Part shown: positions 12,120 through 22,639 of the stretch, one piece after another
Layout: each line of letters begins with the position of its first letter
Position numbering within the stretch: position 1 is the stretch's first letter
Origin: Lotus japonicus
Taxonomy: Eukaryota > Streptophyta > Magnoliopsida > Fabales > Fabaceae
Length of the DNA: 64,000 bases
Direction of reading: 5' to 3'
NCBI RefSeq assembly: GCF_012489685.1
Contig: NC_080044.1
Location: 74,200,732 to 74,264,731, forward strand
Notes under the pieces: generated by a model
Told to the model about the DNA's origin: nothing
What the model saw: the letters and a program-made list of their open reading frames with translations, nothing else
Databases searched by the model: none
Program-made: the position numbers and the translations under genes

Positions 12120-12344
12120 TGTACTGTTAGCGGGCTTACAGCCTTTGTATTATGTGGGCTTACCGAATTTGTACTATTGGGTCAGGCGACCCATGACCCG
12201 AACGGGTCAAAACTTCATAATATATAAAGAGGACACCGCCCATGCGGTGGGGGATCCAATACTTTTTACTCATTTTGTTACTTTGCCTTGTTCTACTTTT
12301 ATTGCCTAATTGCTTAGCCCTAACCAGAGATTTAGACCGGAACA
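12120..12344 (+). repeat. 5' LTR of the Tat-type element
   Basis: It starts TGTACTGTTAGCGGGCTTAC and ends GACCGGAACA. It contains an inverted GGGTCAGGCGACCC motif, a TATATAAAGAGG TATA-like box near 12221-12232 and short repeats of GGGCTTAC. The 3' copy differs at an A/C (near 12293) and an A/G (near 12326). Confidence 0.95.
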
Positions 12345-12362
12345 TTGGCGCCCACCGTGGGG
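12345..12362 (+). other. Primer binding site
   Basis: TTGGCGCCCACCGTGGGG directly follows the 5' LTR. A TGGCGCCC-type site in this position is usual for Tat-like Ty3/gypsy elements, where it pairs with a tRNA 3' end. The tRNA cannot be assigned with certainty by eye. Confidence 0.75.
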
Positions 12363-12399
12363 CCGAGGAATTCAATCCTAGGCTTCAAATTCACTGAAA

Positions 12400-15300
12400 A
12401 TGGTGAATCGATCTGGAGCAAACGGAAGGGACAATCATGTTAACCATGAAAATGTTCCGCCCGACATTTTGCAACAGATCATGGCGGATCTAACTGATCT
12501 TCGTCAACACAATCAACAACTGCAAACTCAACTTGCTGAGATCAACCAAGATCGGGGCTTGCATGAGGGCGATCGTAGAATGGCAGAGATGGTGGTAGAT
12601 TTCCAACCGTTCACAGAAGACATTGCAAACACAACCGTTCCAGATAATTTGAAGACTTTGGTTCTTGATTCTTACTACGGAGATTCTGACCCCAAGGATC
12701 ATTTCGTGTATTTCAACACCAAGATGGTTATTGTGGGCGCTTCAGATGCTCTGAAGTGTAAAATGCTTCCTTCAACTCTTAAGAAGTCAGCAATGACTTG
12801 GTTTACAACGCTCCCACCGCGTTCAATTGCAGGGTTCATGGATTTATCGGCGAAATTCTTGTCCCAATTTTCAACTAGTCGCGCCCAGAAAGTGACTCCA
12901 GCAGCCTTGTTTAATTTGCAACAGATGCATAATGAAAGCCTTCAATCCTTTATGGGGCGTTTCAATCAATTGTCCGTGCATTTGGAGGATAAAATGCCCG
13001 AAATTTGCATTGCGGCTTTTGAATTGGGTCTTCAATCAGGAAGTTTGAACAGCAGTTTGAGTCGTAAGCCCGTAGAGACAATGGCGGAGTTGCGAAGCAG
13101 GGTACAGGGTTTCATTCGGGAGGAGCAAAGTGATCGCATAAAGAGAAACCGTAAAAGTGCAGCGGTAACTGGTCAACAACAGCAGTTAGATTCGAAAAAG
13201 GCGGTGGTTAATGATCAGCGTTCGGGCGGAGCGGTTACAAAAGGAGAGAGAGGTTACAATAATTCAAGTCGTTTTGATAACCGCTCTAATTTTCGCAATC
13301 GTGCTCAGCCTTATGGAAATCGTGGTTATGGATCGATGACGTGGACCAGAAACCAACAAGACAGGTCGACCCCACTCGCGGTTAATTTAACTGAAGCATT
13401 GCACATGTGTCTGGAGGCGAACACAATTCGTTTTCCTAAACAACCAAAACGCCCACCAGGCAACGTGGACAGGAGTAAGTGGTGTGAGTATCACCGAATC
13501 GCGGGACACAATACAGATGATTGTTTTACCCTAAAGAAAGAGATTGAAGCATTAATAAAAGCAGGCTACATGCGTCAACTGGATGGGCGAAAGGAGTCGG
13601 AGGGAGCTGGAACCTCAACGAAGCGTGATGATACAGGGAAGGAAATTGAAGAGTCTGAACCAAAGAAGCAAGCTGGCGCTGAAACTAAAGGGCGCATTCA
13701 TTCTATATTTGGGGGATTTCGAGGAGGAGGTATGACTAATTCTTCAAGGAAAAGATATGTTCATTCCATTAATACTGTCTATACAAACGATTGGGGAAGT
13801 TGGGGGGGAGTCAATCAGCCTGATATTACATTCACTGTTAGAGATTTTGAGGGAGTACAACCTCATGAAGATGATCCCATTGTGGTGATGTTAAAAGTTG
13901 CTGATTACGAAATTGAGAGGGTACTGTTGGATCAAGGGAGTTCTGCAGATTTGATATATGGCGATGCATTTGAAAAGTTAGGGCTTACGGAAACTGATCT
14001 GTTACCGTACGATGGAGCATTAGTTGGTTTTTCTGGTGAAAAAGTATTTGTTAGAGGATATGTGGAGCTGAATACTGTGTTTGGTGAAGGTAAAAATGAG
14101 AAAGCCTTTGCCATTAAGTTTCTTGTGGTACAGTGCACATCGCCGTATAATGTGCTTATTGGAAGACCATCGCTTAACAAGCTTGGGGCGATTATTTCAA
14201 CAAGGCATTTAACAGTTAAGTATCCATTGGATAAGGGCGGAGTTGGAACTTTGAAGGCTGATCAGGTGGTTGCTAGGAAGTGCTATTCTGACAGTTTCAA
14301 ACAGTATGGTCACATGGGAAAAAGAGCAGTGAAGGAGGGACATAGAGTTTTTGGAGTTGATGTTGATCAAGATGAGGTTAGTTTGGACCCAAGAGAGGGC
14401 TTTTCAGATTTTAAGGTGACTCCAGAAGAGGAAACAAAGACAGTGAAGGTGGGCGAAAGGAATTTGAAGGTTGGGGTAAACTTAACTCCAATCCAGGAAA
14501 GCAGACTGGTGCAATTGTTAGCTGAGAACATGGACTTGTTTGCTTGGAGCGCCCAAGATCTTCCAGGAATTGATCCAGAGTTCATTTGCCACAAATTGGC
14601 ATTGAACCCTAGAGTGAAGCCGATCGCCCAGTTGAAGCGTAAAATGGGCGAAGAGAAAGCATTGGCGGTGAAAACAGAGACTAATAAGTTAATTGATGCA
14701 GGTTTTATAAGGGAAGTGAAGTATCCTGCTTGGTTGGCTAACGTTGTCATGGTCAAGAAGAGTAATGGAAAATGGCGAATGTGCACAGATTATACGGATT
14801 TAAACAAGCATTGTCCAAAGGATTCATATCCATTGCCGAACATAGATAAGTTGGTGGATCGGGCTTCGGGATTTGGAATGTTGAGTTTGATGGACGCGTA
14901 CTCGGGCTATCATCAAATTCGAATGTATGCGCCAGATGAAGAGAAAACAGCATTTATGACGAACCAAGCGAATTATTGTTATCAAACCATGCCGTTTGGG
15001 CTTAAGAATGCAGGAGCAACTTATCAGCGATTGATGGACAGAGTCTTTGAAAAGCAAGTGGGGCGTAACATGGAAATTTATGTGGATGATATGGTGGTCA
15101 AGTCAGAGGAAATGGGCGGTCATTGTACGGATTTGGCTGAGGCTTTTGGAGAAATCAGGAAGCATAACATGCGTTTGAATCCGGAAAAATGCTCTTTTGG
15201 AATTCAGAGTGGAAAATTTTTAGGCTTTATGATTACTCGGAGGGGAATTGAAGTTAATCCGGATAAATGCAAAGCAATTCTAGAAATGCAGAGCCCAACA

Positions 15301-17607
15301 TCGGTGAAAGAAGTACAGAAGTTAACAGGAAGGATTGCGGCCTTATCACGATTTTTACCATGCTCAGGGAGTAAGGCGGCTCCATTCTTTCAGTGTTTGA
15401 GGAAGAACAAAGCTTTTCAATGGACAGATGAGTGCGAGCGGGCTTTCCAAACTCTAAAGGAGCATCTAGCTAAGCCTCCCATATTGTCAAAACCAATTCC
15501 AGGTATTCCGTTGTCAATTTTCATTTCCATATCAGATAATGCTGTGAGTTCTGTCTTATTGCAAGAATGTAAAGAGGAGTTGAGAATTATATATTTTGTG
15601 AGCCATGCTTTACAAGGGGCTGAGACAAGGTATCAAAAAATAGAAAAAGCTGCACTAGCTTTGATTATCACCGCCCGAAAGTTGAGGCCTTATTTTCAAG
15701 GTTTTCAAATCAAAGTCAAAACTGACTTTCCCTTACGCCAAGTACTTCAAAAGCCTGATTTAGCAGGGCGTATGGTTTCTTGGGCTGTCGAATTGTCAGA
15801 ATTTGGTATAGTATTTGAAAAGAAGGGACAAATAAAGGCGCAGGGCTTGATAGATTTTGTGAATGAGATGTCTCCGGAAGAAAAAGTACCAGAAGAAGTG
15901 GAATGGTTCTTATCTGTTGATGGGTCATCAAATCTGAAAGGAAGTGGAGCTGGTATAGTTTTGGAGGGACCAGGTGGAGTAATTATAGAGCAATCTCTTA
16001 AGTTTGACTTCAAGGCGAGCAACAATCAGGCAGAATATGAAGCAATAATAGCTGGGGTGAGGCTTGCTTTGGAGATGAATGTACGTTGTATTGTAATAAA
16101 AACTGATTCTCAGCTTGTGGCGAATCAGATAAAGGGAGATTATCAGGCGAAGGATGTTCAGTTGGCTAAGTATTTAGTAAAGGTTCAAGAATTGTTGAAG
16201 CAGATGGACAAGTTTCAGGTAAATCATGTTCCGAGGGAGGAAAATACAAGGGCTGACATATTATCCAAACTTGCAAGCACGAAGAAACCAGGTAACAACA
16301 AGTCTGTAATTCAAGAGACTTTGAAGGGTCCAAGTGTGAAGGAGGATGATGTTATGGTGGTTACGGGCGGAGCAGCATTAGATTGGATGGATAGAATTCG
16401 AATGTGCCTGGAAGCGGATGGGTCAGATTTAGCTCTGTTTTCAAAGGACCAAATACGAGAGGCGAGTCGTTATACTATGATGGGCGGACAACTTTACAGG
16501 AGGGGCGTAGGAGTACCGTTGTTAAGGTGTGTTAGCAAAGAGGATGCAGAAAGGATTATGTTTGAGGTGCATGAGGGGGTCTGTGCCAGTCATGTAGGAG
16601 GAAGATCTTTGGCTTCGAAGGTGTTGAGGGCAGGATTTTATTGGCCAACTTTAAAGGGCGATTGTATGGAGTATGTTAAGAAATGTGAAAAGTGCCAAGT
16701 TTTTGCTGATCTTCACAAGGCACCTCCTGAAGTTTTAAGTTCAATGAGTTCTTCATGGCCATTTGCAATGTGGGGCGTAGATATTCTGGGTCCATTCACT
16801 CCAGCAGGGGCGCAAGTCAAGTTTGTTTTGGTGGCGGTGGATTATTTCACAAAGTGGATTGAAGCAGAGTCAATGGCGAAGATAACAGCTGAGAAGGTTA
16901 AAAAAATTTATTGGAGGAAGATAATCTGCAGGTTTGGAGTGCCAGCAACCATTGTTTCTGATAATGGAACACAGTTTACAAGCAAGAAGGTCAGGGATTT
17001 TTGTGCAGAGATGGGAATTGAAAACAGGTTCGCCTCAGTGGAACACCCACAATCTAATGGGCAGGTTGAAGCAGCAAACAAGGTGATTTTGAATGGCGTG
17101 AAGAAGAGATTGGGCGAAGCAAAAGGATTATGGGCTGATGAATTGATCACAGTGGTTTGGGCTTACAACACAACACCCCAATCCACTACTGGAGAAACAC
17201 CTTTCAAGCTTGCTTACGGAGTTGATGCAATGATTCCAGTGGAAATACAAGACATGACTTTTCGAGTGGCTACATATGAAGAAAACCAGAATCGGGAAAA
17301 TGTTCTAGTGGACTTGAACTTGACAGATGAGGTAAAAGCAGAAGTTCGTTTAAGGGAGGCTGCAGTCAAACAAAGGTCAGAAAGGCGTTATAATACACGA
17401 GTGGTGCCTAGGAGCATGAAAGTGGGTGACTTGGTATTACGCAGAAAAGCAAAAAGTCCAACCGATTCAAAGCTGACACCTAACTGGGAAGGTCCATACA
17501 GAATTCTGCGAGATTTGGGGCAAGGGGCTTACCACTTGGAGGAGTTGTCTGGGCGCAGGGTTCCAAGAGCTTGGAACGCCCAACACTTGCGATACTACTA
17601 CAGTTAA
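12400..17607 (+). CDS. gag-pol: Gag-pol polyprotein, intact, 1735 aa
   Basis: One uninterrupted frame encodes all functions for copying and integration of the element. Gag lies at about residues 70-240, followed by a basic stretch and a zinc-knuckle variant C-x2-H-x4-H-x4-C (362-375). The protease has DQGSSAD at 511-517 in place of the usual D-T/S-G. Reverse transcriptase spans about 740-960, with KWRMCTDYTDLN (791-802) and YVDD (894-897). A first RNase H follows (about 1020-1150), then a second plant-type RNase H (about 1168-1293; Asp1174, Glu1213, Asp1236, Asp1285). Integrase has an HHCC finger (His1391, His1398, Cys1429, Cys1432) and a D-D-35-E core (Asp1461, Asp1521, Glu1557). The C-terminus has GDLVLRR and NWEGPYRI. 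ATG at 12400 is the first in frame after the primer site. No frameshift or stop separates gag from pol. The dual RNase H places it in the Tat group. Confidence 0.95.
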   Translation: MVNRSGANGRDNHVNHENVPPDILQQIMADLTDLRQHNQQLQTQLAEINQDRGLHEGDRRMAEMVVDFQPFTEDIANTTVPDNLKTLVLDSYYGDSDPKDHFVYFNTKMVIVGASDALKCKMLPSTLKKSAMTWFTTLPPRSIAGFMDLSAKFLSQFSTSRAQKVTPAALFNLQQMHNESLQSFMGRFNQLSVHLEDKMPEICIAAFELGLQSGSLNSSLSRKPVETMAELRSRVQGFIREEQSDRIKRNRKSAAVTGQQQQLDSKKAVVNDQRSGGAVTKGERGYNNSSRFDNRSNFRNRAQPYGNRGYGSMTWTRNQQDRSTPLAVNLTEALHMCLEANTIRFPKQPKRPPGNVDRSKWCEYHRIAGHNTDDCFTLKKEIEALIKAGYMRQLDGRKESEGAGTSTKRDDTGKEIEESEPKKQAGAETKGRIHSIFGGFRGGGMTNSSRKRYVHSINTVYTNDWGSWGGVNQPDITFTVRDFEGVQPHEDDPIVVMLKVADYEIERVLLDQGSSADLIYGDAFEKLGLTETDLLPYDGALVGFSGEKVFVRGYVELNTVFGEGKNEKAFAIKFLVVQCTSPYNVLIGRPSLNKLGAIISTRHLTVKYPLDKGGVGTLKADQVVARKCYSDSFKQYGHMGKRAVKEGHRVFGVDVDQDEVSLDPREGFSDFKVTPEEETKTVKVGERNLKVGVNLTPIQESRLVQLLAENMDLFAWSAQDLPGIDPEFICHKLALNPRVKPIAQLKRKMGEEKALAVKTETNKLIDAGFIREVKYPAWLANVVMVKKSNGKWRMCTDYTDLNKHCPKDSYPLPNIDKLVDRASGFGMLSLMDAYSGYHQIRMYAPDEEKTAFMTNQANYCYQTMPFGLKNAGATYQRLMDRVFEKQVGRNMEIYVDDMVVKSEEMGGHCTDLAEAFGEIRKHNMRLNPEKCSFGIQSGKFLGFMITRRGIEVNPDKCKAILEMQSPTSVKEVQKLTGRIAALSRFLPCSGSKAAPFFQCLRKNKAFQWTDECERAFQTLKEHLAKPPILSKPIPGIPLSIFISISDNAVSSVLLQECKEELRIIYFVSHALQGAETRYQKIEKAALALIITARKLRPYFQGFQIKVKTDFPLRQVLQKPDLAGRMVSWAVELSEFGIVFEKKGQIKAQGLIDFVNEMSPEEKVPEEVEWFLSVDGSSNLKGSGAGIVLEGPGGVIIEQSLKFDFKASNNQAEYEAIIAGVRLALEMNVRCIVIKTDSQLVANQIKGDYQAKDVQLAKYLVKVQELLKQMDKFQVNHVPREENTRADILSKLASTKKPGNNKSVIQETLKGPSVKEDDVMVVTGGAALDWMDRIRMCLEADGSDLALFSKDQIREASRYTMMGGQLYRRGVGVPLLRCVSKEDAERIMFEVHEGVCASHVGGRSLASKVLRAGFYWPTLKGDCMEYVKKCEKCQVFADLHKAPPEVLSSMSSSWPFAMWGVDILGPFTPAGAQVKFVLVAVDYFTKWIEAESMAKITAEKVKKIYWRKIICRFGVPATIVSDNGTQFTSKKVRDFCAEMGIENRFASVEHPQSNGQVEAANKVILNGVKKRLGEAKGLWADELITVVWAYNTTPQSTTGETPFKLAYGVDAMIPVEIQDMTFRVATYEENQNRENVLVDLNLTDEVKAEVRLREAAVKQRSERRYNTRVVPRSMKVGDLVLRRKAKSPTDSKLTPNWEGPYRILRDLGQGAYHLEELSGRRVPRAWNAQHLRYYYS

Positions 17608-17736
17608 AGTTGTGTTCTGTTCATTTCGTTTCAGTGTGTTTTATTCTGTTCAAAGACTACGTCGTGTTTATTTGTTTGGTGGTTCCTGTACTTGTTTAAG
17701 TGCCAAGACTATGTGGTTGTTTAGTAAGACTCAGTA

Positions 17737-17860
17737 GCATGCACTCTTTTCTCTACCCATTAGGGGGAGTTTTTAACGAGGCATGATGTTAAATTTTAAT
17801 GAAAAAAACAGGTATGCACTCTTTTCTCTACCCCAGGCGGGAGAGTTTTTAACGAGGCAT
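17737..17860 (+). repeat. Tandem duplication after pol
   Basis: A block with ATGCACTCTTTTCTCTACCC, a short G-rich run and GTTTTTAACGAGGCAT occurs twice, about 75 bp apart (17739 and 17814). The G/A-rich runs (AGGGGGAG, GCGGGAGAG) look like polypurine tracts but lie 3.7 kb before the 3' LTR. From 17861 to 18594 no coding is seen. Confidence 0.75.
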
Positions 17861-18594
17861 AACCTTTAAAATATTCTTGAGTGCTTTGTTAGCATTTAAG
17901 TTACTTTTCAACTTAGGTCTATCAATTGGGCGATTCCAGACAATTGAGAAAGAGTAAGTCTCTTAAAACTAGAGCGTTTGGCCACGAATTCATAAGCATA
18001 GCCTTAACTTGGATTAAGCTTGTCCAACTTAAGCACAAAGTCTCCAAGCGAGCAAATTTCTATATCAGAACAAATTGCGCTTCTGATCTCTTTATTTTTG
18101 ATTCAATTCAAAATTACAAAGGCCTTATGAATTCAAAGAATAGTTGTTAAGGAAATATCAAAGTTTTCCTTTTGTGCAAAACTATGAAAGTTTCCTTTGC
18201 GTGGAAAGCTTGAATGAACCCATCGTTCTGTGATTAAAAGGAATCCGGGTGAAAGGTATATGGGCTGTGAATTATTTTCATTTGTTCATATTATTGATGT
18301 GTTGTTTAGGGATTTTTCATTTGTTCATATTATTGATACGTTACTTTGGAGTTAAGCATATTATCATAAGTGGAAGTGATGAGTCTAGGTGAGGAAGGGC
18401 GATGCAGAGTTAAGGTTTAGCAATAACAATGAGATTTTCAACGTAAGAACGCTTGTATTAAAATAAAGGAGAGGCGGTACGCCTTAAACAGACCAGAGAT
18501 AATTGAAAAGCAGGAAAGCAAGAACCTACATCATCCACTTGGTATAAGACCAAGTAGGAAACAAAACATCATTCTCTATTTTTCGGGCGAAGGA

Positions 18595-20497
18595 TCAGTG
18601 GTTTTCTCCTGCACCCTCCTTGTCATTGGCGTCTTCACCTTTGTCGTCATTTCTTTCTCCTTCATTTTCTTCTTCTTCTTCTACATCTTCTTCTTCTTCT
18701 TCCTCGAAGTTGGGCAGAACCAACTTTCTGTCAATGATCCTTGCATAAGGATCAATACAGTCAGTGTTGATGGGCAGGTTTAGGTTGAGGAACAGAATTT
18801 GCTCTTTGGCCTTGTTAAAGCCAGCTTCAAGTTGGGAGAGGATGGAGGCCTTCAAGGAGGTGGTTTCGGTGGAAAGATTGGCGACAGATTCCTTCAAATC
18901 TGTATTCTCAGAGACGAAAAGGCTTGCCTCTTCCTTCATCTTCTTATTCTCTTCTTCTTTTGCCTTCATCAAGGCTTTGTTTTCTTCAAAGGTCTTCTTC
19001 AATTTCTCAAGTTCCAAAGCCAGGTCTGCGGCTTTTTTCTCATTGACTTTGTTAGATTTTTCCAACAGTTTCACGGTCGATTTCAATTGGGCGTTCTCTT
19101 TTTCCTTGTCTTCAAGCTTCTTGGCCGTAGAAAGCCCATCGAAGCTACTGGATTCAAGTTCTATCATTTTTGAAATTGCAGCAATTTCCAGGCTCTTGGT
19201 CATAACAGCTTGACAGGCTTCTTGAAGCCCAATTTTTCTTATTTTCTCTCTGTCAGCCTCGAACACAAGGTTCGTATCCACCAGGGTGTTGAAGTTGATA
19301 CGGGAATCCCATAAAGAAGTGACTTCTTCTGCAGTCATGTCTTCAAACTCTTTAAGTTCATACTTCCACGAAGGGGGCGGGGCGCTGGAAGATCCATATT
19401 GGTTGGCACCTTTGGATACAAACTTTTTCATTGAAGACTGAATGTTAGCCTTCTCAGTGGGCTTCTCAGAATCTTGATTTCTTTTCCTTCTTTTCGGGGC
19501 GGGATTCTTGTTAGTTTCAGAGTGGCTTCCTTCAGGTTCAGTCAAAGTCTTGGCAGGAGAAGGTTTGTTTTTCAATGCTTGTTGTTCACGACGGAAGCGG
19601 AGAATGTCATCTTCAGAGAGGCGTGCCATTCTAGCTGCAATGAAATGAAGAAGCAGAAAGTCATAAATCTTTGGGCGAAAGAGATGGGTAGGAGAGATAT
19701 AAAAGGAGATTCTTACCAACAAAGCTGGCTAAGTCCCTCTTTCTAAACGCCTCGTAAAAGTCATACAGGTTTAAGTTAATTGTTGACAAGAAATCAACTT
19801 CATGTTTCTCATCAATTGTTAAGGAAGATTCAGGTATTTTGTAAATAAGTTCGGGCTTATCAGTCCAGTAATATGGGAACCGAGGAGTGCCGTCATCATA
19901 GTAGAAAACGTCTTTACTTTTTTCAGATTCCCTCAGTTTGAAAAATTTTGCTTTCCAGTGTTTGTAGTTGCTCCTAAACAGAGTGAAAAGCCCACTTCCT
20001 CTAGCGGAAGATAGAGAAATGTACTCACCCTTCACTTTCATCCCAGAGGTTTCAAAAAAGGAGAAAAATTTCTTACATGTAGGAACTATGTTCAGGCAGA
20101 TGCATAACAATTCAAAGGCCCTAAGATAAGCCCAACCATTTGCAGATAGTTGAGTTGGGGCGATATTCATTAGGGATAGGCTGGAACAGGTGAAGTCTGA
20201 AAGGGGAAGTTTATATTCGAGGTCAAGAAATATGGTTTGGAAGAAATACGTGTAGTTTCTTCCGCTAGAGTCAGGTTTTCCAAAACAACAAGGTTCATCA
20301 GGGGCGCATGCGATTATGTCTAAGTAGGCATCATTTCCGTCAGCCCTAAAAGTGTATTTGGTTAGCAGATCCATTACTTTAGGAATGGTATGGAAATGAC
20401 TGAATCTAGTTGTGATTTTTCGTGAAACCCATAGGGAATCAGCAGCCGTGGGGTTCTTACGATTCTTAGGTGCCTTACGGGAATTTTTTGCAACCAT
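18595..20497 (-). CDS. Antisense accessory protein of the Tat-type element, spliced
   Basis: Coding exon A runs 20497-19717 and coding exon B 19634-18595, joined across an 82-bp intron (GTAAGA donor at 19716, TTCATTGCAG acceptor at 19635). Joining keeps frame (...SFV/ARMARLSE) and gives about 606 residues. Exon A matches the PF04195 family ('putative gypsy type transposon'): APTQLSANGWAYLRAFELLC, then FFSFFETSG, SLSSARGSGLF and WKAKFFKLRE. Exon B is mostly charged coiled coil (about residues 420-550) with a Glu-rich tail just before the stop. The gene is opposite in direction to gag-pol. Extra antisense frames at this place are known in Tat elements; their function is not established. The intron is my inference; unspliced, exon A would end after 278 residues. 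Confidence 0.8.
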
Positions 20498-20511
20498 TTT
20501 TGAGAACCTAC

Positions 20512-20731
20512 CTGAAATTAAAAGGAAAAGGGGTTATCAGGGTGGAGAAGTTTTGTGAAAGAGCCGTTTATGGATATATTAGGCAGATAGGTCTCAGCAT
20601 TCTGGGTAAAAGAGTTTGTGTGCAAGAAATTTGATTTGATATTTGATTTTGAGTTCAAGAGAAGAAATGGAGAAGAGGGGATGTGAACATTAAAGCTGAT
20701 AAACAAATAGTTGAAGGGGATGAGGATTTAC
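20512..20731 (-). other. Probable 5'UTR intron of the antisense gene
   Basis: On the minus strand the donor is CTCCTG/GTAAAT (intron starts 20731), and the acceptor is a strong pyrimidine tract CCCCTTTTCCTTTTAATTTCAG ending at 20512, 14 bases before the ATG. The 220-bp segment has no start codon that must be kept. Confidence 0.45.
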
Positions 20732-20890
20732 CAGGAGGAAAAGAGTAGAGCTTTGAAGAAGACGCGGAATGTTCTTGTAAAATTCTCAGAGGCCCTTTTG
20801 TTTCCCGAGAGTAAGCAGCAAGCACCTGTTAGGATTTTGTGAGGAAATTACTGGAGAGGTTGAAAGTAGTGAGAAGTGAAGAGAGGTGGT

Positions 20891-20900
20891 GCTTTTATAA
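20891..20900 (-). promoter_or_regulatory. TATA box of the antisense gene
   Basis: On the minus strand TTATAAAAGC (20900-20891) is followed about 20-30 bases on by a pyrimidine-rich CACCTCTCTTCACTTCTCAC, a likely transcription start. It lies 394 bases before the antisense ATG, leaving a leader with a possible intron (20731-20512). Confidence 0.55.
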
Positions 20901-21516
20901 TCGTAACTAGGAGTAGTCGCGTGGTTTCATATACATTTTTAGGCTTTAGGAGAGGAGACGTGTCCTTTGTTGAACCGGTAAAACTTCTCTGGTGAAACGT
21001 CTTGGGGAAGTAAACAGTCGCGTTTCTTCAGGTTTGAATGTAATAATTACTTTTTTACTAGTGCCGTTTGAAAGGATTCAGATAGTGGGTATTAAATGCT
21101 GAGTGGAAATGAATTATGAGAATTGTCAGGTTTTGTGCCATCACGTGTTAGGGAAGGTAGATTCAAATTTCAAAATATTTGCATATCTTATTTGTGATTA
21201 TGACAGGAATATGACAGTGAAGTGATGGGAAGAGATCTCAGTCAGAATCTTAGAAACGAGAGCAGGTGGAGTAATTTCAGTAATCGACAAAGGCGAAGTT
21301 TCTTTTTGCTTATTGAAAAAGGCGAAGATTCATTTACTTGTTACAAGGGCGAGGCTTATGCTGTTTATTATGTGACATCTTTGCATGTAACAGTTATTTA
21401 AGTTTAGCGTTACTGACTTTATATGTTTAGGGGCTTCGAGTATTGTATTGTGGGCTTACTTAAAAGACACGCTGCACCTTAAAATGACTTTTAAGCTTAG
21501 GTGTCTTGTGGGCTTG

Positions 21517-21741
21517 TGTACTGTTAGCGGGCTTACAGCCTTTGTATTATGTGGGCTTACCGAATTTGTACTATTGGGTCAGGCGACCCATGACCCGAAC
21601 GGGTCAAAACTTCATAATATATAAAGAGGACACCGCCCATGCGGTGGGGGATCCAATACTTTTTACTCATTTTGTTACTTTGCCTTGTTATACTTTTATT
21701 GCCTAATTGCTTAGCCCTAACCGGAGATTTAGACCGGAACA
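21517..21741 (+). repeat. 3' LTR of the Tat-type element
   Basis: It is 225 bp, identical to the 5' LTR except for about two substitutions, and followed directly by the AACGT duplication. The 30 bases before it (GTGTCTTGTGGGCTTG at the end) are not purine-rich. Confidence 0.95.
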
Positions 21742-21959
21742 AACGTAATCTTGAGAAAACTGCTACTTACCCTTACACATCATTAACTTGCACTTTGCAT
21801 TTCTACATGAATAATAGTATCTCTATAAAGTGCTCGCTTATGAAGTGAATAAGAGTGTTCTCCAGATGATCATGTATTCATGATGTGGTCCTAAAGTGAA
21901 CGTTATAGCCTAATAAGTTTCCTGATCCAATATTTTATGCAACAGTAACCAAATTAAAT

Positions 21960-22173
21960 TAGAAATCTAGCTTTATCAATTAACGAGCTAACAAATGCTT
22001 TTAATTGGTGTCGGTCACACCGGCGCTAATTAACATCAATTACGCTGACACTAAAATTAAGTAAGTTATTTTACGCTTTCAATTGAGGCAATGCTAATTA
22101 GGCAAAATTAATGTCAGTGTTGGGACCGATGATAATTTTAAACGCTAAAATAGTCTTTTTTTTTTTTATAGTG
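21960..22173. mobile_element. Possible CACTA-like terminal fragment
   Basis: The right edge reads, on the minus strand, CACTATAAAAAAAAAAAGAC, similar to CACTA (En/Spm) ends. The inside holds short repeats around GGTGTCGGTCACACCGGCGC and GCTAATTA. The opposite terminus was not found, so the assignment is tentative. No gene lies in 21747-22640. Confidence 0.3.
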
Positions 22174-22639
22174 TTAACTAATTTTATTTTATTTAAAAAA
22201 TGTATATTGCTTATTTATTAATTTTTATTTTATTTTATTTTATTTTTGCCGCATTGAAGAATTCAATTGTTGCTACTTTGCTATATATGACTTGTCATAG
22301 GGTGAATATTAATCCTCTCACCAATATGATGAACAAAGTTATATACAAAAATTCCTGGCCTGCACAAACTAAGATGATTATTAGTATTGGGCCAAATATG
22401 CGAGATATGTAGTTCAAAATAAAAAGAGAGAGAGAGAGATGCTAACATTGTAATCTGCAAAGTGCTGAGTTGGATGATTGGATCATATGTTGGAGCTTAT
22501 GGGTGTCTTCTTTTATTTGTGTAAGAAAAGTGGTATTTATGTTTGATATGTGGTTGACCAGATGGTTGGTTTTTTGTTTTGACTTATTTTTTAACAGAAA
22601 CAAGAATTTTATTACATATGCGTTATAGAAAAAAATTGT

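Larger units (their letters stand above)
12120..21741 (+). mobile_element. Complete Ty3/gypsy Tat-type LTR retrotransposon with antisense gene
   Basis: The element is 9622 bp, bounded by perfect 5-bp target duplications AACGT (12115-12119 and 21742-21746). Order: 5' LTR, primer binding site, single gag-pol frame, duplicated non-coding block, antisense two-coding-exon gene, 3' LTR. The two 225-bp LTRs differ at only about two positions, so the insertion is recent. The second, plant-type RNase H between the first RNase H and integrase, and extra coding in antisense near the 3' LTR, are features known from the Tat lineage. I see no clear polypurine tract directly before the 3' LTR, which is unexpected. 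Confidence 0.95.

Noticed and set aside
12109..12309. Short frame across the 5' LTR start, also at 21506
   Set aside because: The two copies are simply the LTR read in the same frame.
18598..19213. Plus-strand frames rich in Phe and Ser
   Set aside because: They are shadows of the coiled-coil exon of the antisense gene.
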